A stretch of 24,079 nt of DNA from Deltaproteobacteria bacterium UBA2409. Lineage in GTDB: Bacteria; Bdellovibrionota_C; UBA2361; DDRT01. Location of the stretch: the NCBI GenBank assembly GCA_002343185.1, contig DDRT01000011.1, positions 1-24,079 of the forward strand. Direction: 5' to 3'. Below the pieces are notes generated by a model. That model was not told the origin of the DNA, searched no databases, and saw nothing but the letters and a program-made list of their open reading frames with translations. The position numbers were made by a program, and so were the translations under genes. This document shows positions 13,933 through 20,675 of this stretch, piece after piece. Position 1 is the stretch's first letter. Each line of letters opens with the position of its first letter.

Positions 13933-15056
13933 TGAAGTACTCAGAGTTTGCCCTTTCAATGGAGCCACCGGCTTTAAGAAGGCTAAGTGTTAAGGTTGCA
14001 GCAGTAAATGGAATAAATCTTGGTCAGGGAACCTGCCAGCTTCCAGTTCCTGAGGAAGTTAGAGAATTCGCTAAGCAGGCGATCGATGAAGGGATTAATC
14101 GATATACAAATCCAAAAGGTCTTCAGTCTTTGAGAGACGCTATAATTTACAAACTTAAAAACGAGTATTCGGATGAAGAAATACTTGTTACATCCGGTGC
14201 TACCGGAGCTTATGACTCTCTGTGTGAGGCATTGCTAGATAGAGGAGATAAAGCGGCATTAATTGAGCCATATTATCCGTATCACAGAATGGTTTTAAAT
14301 AAGTATGGTGCCCAAGTTTTAACTGTACCATTAAGTGCCCCTAACTGGAGTATTGATTTTGATCTGGTCGAGAAGACTTTAAGAGAGAATCCAAAGGTTT
14401 TTGTGATTTCAAACCCTGGAAATCCAACAGGGAAGGTTTACTCAGAAACTGAACTTCAGAAATTAATTGAGCTTTGTTCGCAATACAATTGTCGACTAAT
14501 TTCAGATGAAACTTATGAATATATAACATACACCCCATTTACATCGGCAGGAAAATTCAAAAGTAAAAACGTTTGTGTTGTTGGAAGCTTTTCAAAAACC
14601 TTTTCAATCACAGGTTGGCGAGTCGGTTATTTAGTCGCTACTAAAGAATTAATTGACATTACTTTAGGCCTCCATGATCTGACCTATATATGCTCGCCTG
14701 CACCACTTCAAGAGGGAGTTGCCCGATCTATTAATTCGTTGCCTCAAAGCTTTTATACCGACCTATGTGAGAAGTATAAGATTAAACGAGATATTCTGGT
14801 TTCAGGCCTAAGCCAGGCAGGCTTTAATGTTTATGATCCTCAAGGGAGTTATTACTTAATTGGCGATTTCCAGGAGATAGATCCAGAGAGCTCTAGTTAT
14901 AAATTTGTTGAGAAGATGATCGAGAAATGTGGGGTAGGTGCAGTGCCCTCAAATGATTTTGTGTCAAAAGAAGCAAAATGGGCTCGTTTTTGTTACGCAC
15001 TAGAAGATTCAGTACTTCATGAAGCTGTGAGTAAGCTAAGTACCTTAAAAAATTGA
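13932..15056 (+). CDS. Class I/II PLP-dependent aminotransferase
   Basis: Fold-type I aminotransferase of 374 residues. The PLP lysine is Lys222 in GSFSKTFSITGWRVGY; NPGNPTG (161-167) and SDETYEYI (191-198) bind cofactor, and Arg230 contacts its phosphate. The N-terminal INLGQGTCQLPVP and YTNPKGLQSLRDAI resemble the AspC/PatA-like Ib subgroup. The substrate is not certain; aspartate, a branched-chain or an aromatic amino acid would all fit. Because the ATG overlaps the panB stop by one nt, supply of a keto acid or of aspartate (the beta-alanine precursor) for pantothenate is an attractive but unproven role. Confidence 0.9.
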   Translation: MKYSEFALSMEPPALRRLSVKVAAVNGINLGQGTCQLPVPEEVREFAKQAIDEGINRYTNPKGLQSLRDAIIYKLKNEYSDEEILVTSGATGAYDSLCEALLDRGDKAALIEPYYPYHRMVLNKYGAQVLTVPLSAPNWSIDFDLVEKTLRENPKVFVISNPGNPTGKVYSETELQKLIELCSQYNCRLISDETYEYITYTPFTSAGKFKSKNVCVVGSFSKTFSITGWRVGYLVATKELIDITLGLHDLTYICSPAPLQEGVARSINSLPQSFYTDLCEKYKIKRDILVSGLSQAGFNVYDPQGSYYLIGDFQEIDPESSSYKFVEKMIEKCGVGAVPSNDFVSKEAKWARFCYALEDSVLHEAVSKLSTLKN

Positions 15057-15082
15057 ATTTTATAACCTATCTAAAATACTAT
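15053..15082 (+). promoter_or_regulatory. Candidate promoter of the division gene cluster
   Basis: TTGAAT (15053-15058) and TACTAT (15077-15082) are 18 nt apart. Each matches consensus at four of six positions. The predicted start near 15089 falls just before the MraZ boxes. Confidence 0.35.
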
Positions 15083-15093
15083 CTTGTCTTTTA

Positions 15094-15123
15094 GTGGGTA
15101 AAAGTGGCATAAAGTGGGAAGCC
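15094..15123 (+). promoter_or_regulatory. MraZ operator: three GTGG boxes at 10-bp period
   Basis: GTGGGTAAAA (15094-15103), GTGGCATAAA (15104-15113) and GTGGGAAGCC (15114-15123) are three direct repeats in exact helical phase. This matches the reported MraZ target style (TGGG-type repeats in E. coli; AAAGTG-type repeats in Mycoplasma), so it is very likely the autoregulatory site. It ends exactly where the GTG of mraZ begins. Confidence 0.8.
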
Positions 15124-15588
15124 GTGTCCATTGCATGTTTTAGGGGAAATTTTGCTCACTCAGTCGATGAGAAGGGTCGAGTTAGTCTCCCATCGGATTT
15201 TAGAAGGGTTTTGGATCAAGTAGGGGATGAGACGGTAGTAATTACCAACTACATTTCAGAAGGGGCACGGTGTTTAGAAGGTTTTGGGCTTTCAGCTTGG
15301 AAGCAGTTTGAATCGAAGCTTAGGGCAAAAAGTAGGTTTAGTCCTAAGCTTCAAAGGTTAGAAAATTTCTATTTAAGTAGAGCCACTGAATGTGGAATAG
15401 ATTCCCAAGGTAGAATTTTACTTCCTCAATATCTGCGTTCTTATGCAGGGATAGAAAAAGAAGCAGCATTCACCTCTTCAATTCATGGATTCAGAATCTG
15501 GGATAAACGTGTTTGGGATCATATCTTTGAGAATGCCGAAAGCTCGCTTATGAATGACCCAGAGATCTTCTCTGATGTGGATGTATGA
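15124..15588 (+). CDS. mraZ: Transcriptional regulator MraZ
   Basis: An AbrB-fold DNA-binding protein that forms rings and represses its own dcw operon. It has two tandem SpoVT/AbrB-like halves, each with the family DxxxR motif: DEKGRVSLP (15-23) and DSQGRILLP (93-101). An open frame reaches back to a GTG at 15094. I choose GTG 15124 because MraZ proteins begin just before the FRG motif (here CFRGNF), giving 154 residues, and because the upstream part is occupied by the operator repeats. No strong Shine-Dalgarno is present at either start. It overlaps rsmH by 4 nt. Confidence 0.94.
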   Translation: MSIACFRGNFAHSVDEKGRVSLPSDFRRVLDQVGDETVVITNYISEGARCLEGFGLSAWKQFESKLRAKSRFSPKLQRLENFYLSRATECGIDSQGRILLPQYLRSYAGIEKEAAFTSSIHGFRIWDKRVWDHIFENAESSLMNDPEIFSDVDV

Positions 15589-16475
15589 CAAAGCATCTCC
15601 CAGTTTTAGCAAAAGAAGTTGTTGATTGGCTTAAAGCAGATAGGTCAGGAGTTTTTCTTGATGGCACTCTTGGAGGAGGTGGGCATACAAGGGCAATTCT
15701 TGAAGCAAATAGTGATAATATCGTGGTAGCCTGTGATCGTGATCCGAAAGCTTTAGGCTTTAAATTAGAAGTTGAAAAGAGGCTTACTGTTATCACTTCA
15801 AACTATTCAGAAGTTTTTTCATTTATCCCTCACACTAAATTTAATGGAGTTCTATTAGATTTAGGACTCTCAACTGATCAGCTATACAGTGGGCGAGGAT
15901 TCTCTTTTATGGATCAAAGTTCTCTTGATATGAGAATGGATGGCGATGGAAATAGAAAAACCGCTCAAGAAATAGTTAACACTGCATCCCCAAGTGAGTT
16001 AAGGCAAATTCTCAAACGTGGGGGTGTTGGAAAAGAGCTAAATCCAGTGATGACAGCTATTTTAAAAGATAGACCATTTGATTCTGCTGAAGCACTAGCA
16101 GCTTCAATTAAAAAACGATTTCCTAAACCAACTAAATCTCATCCTGCTACAGTAGTTTTTCAAGCTTTAAGAATCGCAGTAAACGATGAGTTTACACATC
16201 TAAATAGTTTCTTAGATAACGTTGTTGATTTTGTCGCACCAAGCGCTAGGCTTGCAATAATTTCATTCCACTCACTTGAAGATGAAGTAGTCACTAAGAG
16301 ATTCAGAAAATGGGAAGGAGAAAAACCTCCAGCTAATTATCCAGGAGCCAAGGGAAAAGAAGGTATCGGAAAACTTTTAACTAAAAAGGCAGTGACTCCT
16401 AAAGAGGACGAGACCAAGAGAAATCCTGCAAGTAGATCTGCTCGTATGAGGGTGTTTGAATTTTATGAGAGCTAA
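15585..16475 (+). CDS. rsmH: 16S rRNA m4C1402 methyltransferase
   Basis: Methylates N4 of cytidine 1402 in 16S rRNA using S-adenosylmethionine; the second gene of most dcw clusters. The SAM-binding motif I is GTLGGGGHT (27-35), with acidic Asp51 (ACDRDP) following. LLDLGLSTDQL (90-100) and AIISFHSLEDEVV near residue 225-237 are family signatures, and NPASRSARMRVFE is the conserved tail. 296 residues is slightly short but complete. It starts in an ATGA overlap with mraZ and shares 11 nt with the ftsL ATG. Confidence 0.97.
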   Translation: MTKHLPVLAKEVVDWLKADRSGVFLDGTLGGGGHTRAILEANSDNIVVACDRDPKALGFKLEVEKRLTVITSNYSEVFSFIPHTKFNGVLLDLGLSTDQLYSGRGFSFMDQSSLDMRMDGDGNRKTAQEIVNTASPSELRQILKRGGVGKELNPVMTAILKDRPFDSAEALAASIKKRFPKPTKSHPATVVFQALRIAVNDEFTHLNSFLDNVVDFVAPSARLAIISFHSLEDEVVTKRFRKWEGEKPPANYPGAKGKEGIGKLLTKKAVTPKEDETKRNPASRSARMRVFEFYES

Positions 16476-16758
16476 TTCAATATTGGATCTATTTTGGGTA
16501 CAAGCTAGTGCTGGAGTCCTATTACTTTTGGCTCTTAGTTTTAGGGTCTGGATCAATGTTCAGAAAACGGATCTCGGATATGAGTTAGCTAAAGAACGTA
16601 ATGTTATGATTAGGCTTGATATGGAGAGACGTGAGCTCGAGATGAAACTCTCCGTTGCTAAAAGACCTGATTACTTAAGAAGTAGAGCGAAAAGTTTAGG
16701 GCTGGGTGAGCCAACCTCAGGACAGGTAATAAGAATGAGGGAATATGATAGGAACTGA
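16465..16758 (+). CDS. ftsL: Cell division protein FtsL-like
   Basis: A small bitopic membrane protein between rsmH and ftsI, the standard place for ftsL. One membrane helix (about 9-28) is followed by a charged coiled coil with leucine/methionine spacing (about 33-70), then LRSRAKSLGLGEPTSGQVI, matching the FtsL C-terminal motif. FtsL joins FtsQ and FtsB to activate FtsWI. I choose ATG 16465 over an in-frame TTG at 16456 because GAGGGTG (16449-16455) is too close to the TTG. Sequence similarity in the family is weak, so synteny carries much of the call. It overlaps ftsI by 14 nt. Confidence 0.87.
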   Translation: MRANSILDLFWVQASAGVLLLLALSFRVWINVQKTDLGYELAKERNVMIRLDMERRELEMKLSVAKRPDYLRSRAKSLGLGEPTSGQVIRMREYDRN

Positions 16759-18451
16759 GCTTGCTAAGCGCTCAAGCAAGCGAAAAGGACGGATTTTTTT
16801 ATTAGGTTTTTTTTCGGTTTTATGGGGAGGGTTATTGACCTGGAGGCTTTTAAGCCTTCAGGTCTTCTCTTTTGAAGAGTGGGAGTCTTGGGCTTTAAAG
16901 CAACACGGAAAAGAGATTCAGGTCGCATCAGAGAGAGGTCCTATTTATGATCGAGAAGGACGCTTACTAGCAGTATCGGTTCCAGCAGGATCGGTATTTG
17001 TAAGACCAAAAGAGGTGAAAGACCGTGATCTAGTAGTCGCCACACTTTCAGACACGCTTGGCATTCCACCTAGTGAAATAAAAAAGAAGTTAAATTCATC
17101 AAGTCCATTTATCTGGATAAAAAGACAAATTCCTCGTGAAGTTGCCTACCAGGTAGAGGATATACCAGGTGTCGGAGTGATGCTTGAGAGTAAGAGGTAC
17201 TATCCTTACGGACACGCAGCCTCTAGCTTAATAGGAAAAGTTGGGATTGATGGAACTGGGCTTTCAGGGCTTGAAGCAGTATTTGAAAAAAAACTTTTCT
17301 CTGATCATGCAAAAGTAAAAGTAATGCGTGATGCTAAAGGAAATATAATTCAAACAAGAGGGGATTTTGAGATTCCAAAAGGCTCGGAATTGTCATTGAG
17401 CCTTGATGCGGAGCTTCAACTAATTCTCGAAGAGGAGCTCTTGGCAGGTCAGGAGAAGGCAAAAGCTCTAGCTGCACTTGGAGTTCTTATTGATGCTGAT
17501 ACAGGTGAAGTTCTTGCTCTCGGTCAAAGTCCAAGCTTTAACCTGAATGATCCAATAGATGTGAAAAGCTTGAAAAATAAACTTGCAGAAACTGTGATAG
17601 AACCAGGATCAATTCTCAAGCCAATAGTTGCAGCAGCTGCATTAGATCATTTTGTAGTTAAGCCTGACGAGATGATTGACTGCGAAAAAGGGAAGTATCG
17701 GTTCGCAGGAAAGACAATCAAAGATGTTAAGGAAAGCGGAGTAATAACCTTTAGTGATGTAGTAGTTAAATCCTCAAATATTGGGATGACAAAGGTAGGG
17801 GTAAGGCTCGGCAAGGAGAGACTCTATCATGAATTAAGAAAATTCGGTCTTGGTGAACCATCTGGACTTGGTCTTCCTGGAGAATCGCGAGGGATTCTAA
17901 GGTCTCCAAAAAATTGGGCGATGGTAGATGTTGCAACTCATTCATTTGGGCAAGGTGTTGCAATCACTCCGCTTCAAATGGTTAGGGCGATTGCAGCAAT
18001 AGTTAATGGGGGAGTTTTACCACAACTAACCATCAAAACTCAGTCTAGTATCGATGGGCAAAGAATAATCTCTGAACGCGCCGCCTTATTGACTAAAAAG
18101 ATGATGATAGGAGTTATTGATGAAACTCATGGAACCGGTAAGGCAGCTTCAATACCAGGTGTCGTTGTTGGAGGGAAAACTGGTACTGCACAGAAGGCAA
18201 GAAAAAACGGTAGAGGGTATGAGCCAGGAGCTTACGTAGCATCATTTGCAGGGTTTGTTGAGGGAGAAAGTATTGGGGTCGCTAAAAGGCTTGCTTTAGT
18301 GATTATGATCGACGAGCCACGAGGCGGAGTGATATATGGTGGGGCTTTAGCAGCACCTGTTTTTAAAAAGGTGATGGTAAGATCTTTGAACTATCTTGCA
18401 ACCAGAAAAAAACTTAAAGGTGGCGTCCAGCCAGTGAGATTTAATAGTTAG
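16745..18451 (+). CDS. ftsI: Septal peptidoglycan transpeptidase FtsI (class B PBP)
   Basis: The division-specific penicillin-binding protein that crosslinks septal peptidoglycan in complex with FtsW. It has a basic cytoplasmic N-terminus, one membrane anchor (about 17-38), the dimer/pedestal domain with RGPIYDREG (64-72), and the transpeptidase domain. Active-site motifs are Ser289-x-x-Lys292 (EPGSILKP), SSN (343-345) and KTGT (478-481). No PASTA domains follow. 568 residues is normal. The ATG lies within ftsL, so translation is coupled. In standard clusters murE is next; here a REP-like hairpin and two foreign-looking genes intervene. Confidence 0.97.
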   Translation: MIGTELAKRSSKRKGRIFLLGFFSVLWGGLLTWRLLSLQVFSFEEWESWALKQHGKEIQVASERGPIYDREGRLLAVSVPAGSVFVRPKEVKDRDLVVATLSDTLGIPPSEIKKKLNSSSPFIWIKRQIPREVAYQVEDIPGVGVMLESKRYYPYGHAASSLIGKVGIDGTGLSGLEAVFEKKLFSDHAKVKVMRDAKGNIIQTRGDFEIPKGSELSLSLDAELQLILEEELLAGQEKAKALAALGVLIDADTGEVLALGQSPSFNLNDPIDVKSLKNKLAETVIEPGSILKPIVAAAALDHFVVKPDEMIDCEKGKYRFAGKTIKDVKESGVITFSDVVVKSSNIGMTKVGVRLGKERLYHELRKFGLGEPSGLGLPGESRGILRSPKNWAMVDVATHSFGQGVAITPLQMVRAIAAIVNGGVLPQLTIKTQSSIDGQRIISERAALLTKKMMIGVIDETHGTGKAASIPGVVVGGKTGTAQKARKNGRGYEPGAYVASFAGFVEGESIGVAKRLALVIMIDEPRGGVIYGGALAAPVFKKVMVRSLNYLATRKKLKGGVQPVRFNS

Positions 18452-18472
18452 TGGGGAAAGCTGCTTCATTGA

Positions 18473-18514
18473 ATGGGGGTCAGGCTGATGGGGGTCAGGC
18501 CGGAAGGCCTGACC
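18473..18514. repeat. REP-like GC-rich hairpin with duplicated arm
   Basis: ATGGGGGTCAGGC occurs twice (18473-18485 and 18488-18500). The second copy begins a perfect 9-bp stem: GGTCAGGCC (18493-18501), loop GGAA, GGCCTGACC (18506-18514). The first copy could pair with the same right arm. It is far more GC-rich than its surroundings, lies between convergent ftsI and the glycosidase, and has no T-run. It resembles REP-type elements, but no transposase is in the window. Confidence 0.75.
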
Positions 18515-18527
18515 AGGCAGGTACTAT

Positions 18528-20450
18528 CTAAAGTTTTCCAGTCAATCGAATCTCATAGATGAGTGGCCAGTCCGAGTAAGTTAATTCAGATGTAGTGACA
18601 CCGTCATCAACAAAGGAGGTTTTGTTATTGAATGGATCGTATCTTCTTATTGAAACTCTATTCTCGGTTTTCAGGAACGCAGAAGATATTCTAGAGCCTC
18701 TTTCAGATGGTTTTACTGTTTCATCCCATAGTACTAGCAAGTAGCTTCCGTCACTTTTTGCAAACCAAAGCTCTTGTCTTGGGAACTCTCCAGAATCTAT
18801 TGATAGCTCAGCTCGGAATGGTCGTGGTGAATAGCTAGTTATGTCCTTCATTTTTCTTAAGAAGTTACGGAGAGTAATAAAAGATTGCTTAGGTGTATAA
18901 GTGATAGGTAGAACCGGTGTATTATCAGGGTTCCTTTCAAGTCTAACTAGTCCGAAGCTCTCCTCTTTTGGATCAAATCTGGCTTTCCACTCTGATTGAG
19001 GGTAAGTGAGTCTAGCTGGGCTATCGATTAGGTTATAGATACAGGCTTGTACGACCTCAGGGTTAGGATTGCTTGAATAAACGCTTTTTTGAAATAATGT
19101 TAACCATCCACGAAGAAGAAGATTAGCCTGAGCCTCTTCTGTGACCGCGGTATTTTCGTTATTACGGTTTAATGTGTGATATCCAAACTCCGATACGTTA
19201 AGCAATTTTCCATAGAGGTTTTTGTTTCTCTCAAAGTAATTTCCACTTTGCTTAAATGACCAAAATAGAGATCTTGAAAAGTCATAGTAGTGTAGGTTTC
19301 CTATATCTGGGATCTCTGCAGTTTGTCTAGTCGCATCATAAAGTGTTTTAATTTCCTGCATAGGTGGTGCTACAGAATTGTGAACAGGTGATCCTTCAAC
19401 CATCAGATAGTCATTGAATCTAATTAAGGTCGGATAATGAGGCCCTACAGTAATAAAATCAAACTGGGATTCTATTGCTTTAACTTTCAATGCACGTTCC
19501 CGTACTGCTTCAACCCACTCAGGATATAGACAGGTATAGCCTCCAAGGGTGTCGATGCTTTGTGCCATGCAATCGCATAGAGAGGTATTACTTTGATAGA
19601 AGTTTTGTTTTTTACATTGAACATTTTTGAGATCGTTATAGTGTAGTGAAAACATATGGCCAGGTTCATTTTGAGCTCCGTACATGGATATTTTAACTGG
19701 TGCTGGTCTTGGAGCTTGGTTGGCAATGTACTGATCGCAAGGTGGAGCAACTGGTATACCTTTTGTTAATGCATTCATCCTTGGGAAAAAGCACATAGAA
19801 TCTGGATCGTAAGATTCTCCCCAGTTTCCCATCTTAGTATTGTCATCAACTGTGTTTATTGTGACTGGAACTGCAGAGGGTGCACCCTCTAAGTGAGGAT
19901 TTGATAAGTCCACAAAAAATTGCGACCACCTATCCCACCAAAGATTATTGTAATTCTCTGGGTGTGAGGGGCGAATATCAGGTAATGTTGTACGAATGGT
20001 CTTCACATTTAGTTCCCGGATGAACTGCTTCTCTAAATTGAGAAGTCGTAATGATTCTTCCTCCCCACCAATATAAGGGGCAGCTTTGATGATCGATCTT
20101 TGATCGTCTGCAACAACGCATGAATAGTCTATAACATTATTAGATTTAACTAGTTGTACAAGCGGGATACTTGGCACAGTGGGAGTAGCTGTTTGAGTAG
20201 GTGTCGGAGTAGGGGTGCGAGTTGGTTTCGGTTCGAAATTTCTTGGACAAAGCGAACTAAAATTTTTAATTGAGTAGCGAATCCGCTTTCTTTTTTTTGA
20301 AGGTGAAAGTTTCTTGGCTATCCTTCGAACTCTCTCAATTTTTCTAAACTTTCCCTTAGCAAATATCCTAGGAGGTTCGCATGAAACAGAACCTACTCTT
20401 GGCGATGCAAATGAACAAAGTGCGATTAACAGAATCGCTAAAAACCTCAT
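18528..20450 (-). CDS. Secreted glycoside hydrolase-like protein (clan GH-A type)
   Basis: An exported protein of about 640 residues. Numbering from an in-frame TTG four codons upstream: signal peptide (5-20), a very basic segment (38-66), a Thr-Pro linker TPTPTPTQTATPTV (83-96), then a catalytic region (about 105-545) and a C-terminal beta domain (about 550-644, with GSYLLVLWDE). YGAQNEPG holds the Asn265-Glu266 pair expected of the acid/base strand and VSEFGYH holds Glu425, in the position of a clan GH-A nucleophile. This layout resembles GH5/GH39/GH30-type enzymes, but I cannot name a family or substrate. I choose ATG 20450 because GAGG lies six nt before it. It is antisense to the dcw genes on both sides. 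Several cysteines suggest disulfides in the periplasm or outside the cell. Confidence 0.8.
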   Translation of the reverse strand: MRFLAILLIALCSFASPRVGSVSCEPPRIFAKGKFRKIERVRRIAKKLSPSKKRKRIRYSIKNFSSLCPRNFEPKPTRTPTPTPTQTATPTVPSIPLVQLVKSNNVIDYSCVVADDQRSIIKAAPYIGGEEESLRLLNLEKQFIRELNVKTIRTTLPDIRPSHPENYNNLWWDRWSQFFVDLSNPHLEGAPSAVPVTINTVDDNTKMGNWGESYDPDSMCFFPRMNALTKGIPVAPPCDQYIANQAPRPAPVKISMYGAQNEPGHMFSLHYNDLKNVQCKKQNFYQSNTSLCDCMAQSIDTLGGYTCLYPEWVEAVRERALKVKAIESQFDFITVGPHYPTLIRFNDYLMVEGSPVHNSVAPPMQEIKTLYDATRQTAEIPDIGNLHYYDFSRSLFWSFKQSGNYFERNKNLYGKLLNVSEFGYHTLNRNNENTAVTEEAQANLLLRGWLTLFQKSVYSSNPNPEVVQACIYNLIDSPARLTYPQSEWKARFDPKEESFGLVRLERNPDNTPVLPITYTPKQSFITLRNFLRKMKDITSYSPRPFRAELSIDSGEFPRQELWFAKSDGSYLLVLWDETVKPSERGSRISSAFLKTENRVSIRRYDPFNNKTSFVDDGVTTSELTYSDWPLIYEIRLTGKL

Positions 20451-20498
20451 AGAAAACCTCAACCTCTATATCGTGATGAGGCCGAAACTTGATTCAGG

Positions 20499-20537
20499 TG
20501 CTTAAAAAAATAACCTGATTGCTGTATATTTTAAGCA
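20499..20537. repeat. 9-bp inverted repeat between glycosidase and flagellin genes
   Basis: TGCTTAAAA (20499-20507) and TTTTAAGCA (20529-20537) are perfect complements around 21 nt. A second pair, TCAGGT (20494-20499) and ACCTGA (20513-20518), interleaves with it. Another inverted repeat, AAATTGA (20601-20607) and TCAATTT (20623-20629), lies nearer the flagellin. They may be operator sites for the divergent pair. Confidence 0.5.
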
Positions 20538-20629
20538 GGATCAGCGAGACTTTCGTAACGGGGTAAAAAAATAAACCCAATAAAATCATGTATTTAGTAT
20601 AAATTGAATTAAGTAAGTAAACTCAATTT

Positions 20630-20656
20630 TAAAGAACCCAGCAGTTAGGATCGAAG
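20630..20656 (+). promoter_or_regulatory. Possible sigma28 flagellar promoter
   Basis: TAAAG (20630-20634) followed after 14 nt by GATCGAAG (20649-20656) resembles the FliA consensus (TAAAGTTT, 11 nt, GCCGATAA) in the TAAA box, the central CGA and the spacing within one base. The match is partial. No sigma54 GG-N10-GC pattern is evident in this gap. Confidence 0.3.
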
Positions 20657-20675
20657 CAAATAGTGACGGAATCTT

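Noticed and set aside
16456..16464. TTG start for ftsL
   Set aside because: The Shine-Dalgarno-like GAGGGTG abuts the TTG, leaving no spacing; ATG 16465 fits better.
20451..20462. TTG start for the glycosidase gene
   Set aside because: The TTG overlaps the Shine-Dalgarno of the ATG at 20450, which has proper spacing and gives a normal signal peptide.
20463..20675. Sigma54 promoter for the flagellin
   Set aside because: No GG-N10-GC (-24/-12) pattern was found; a partial sigma28-like match is the better, still weak, candidate.
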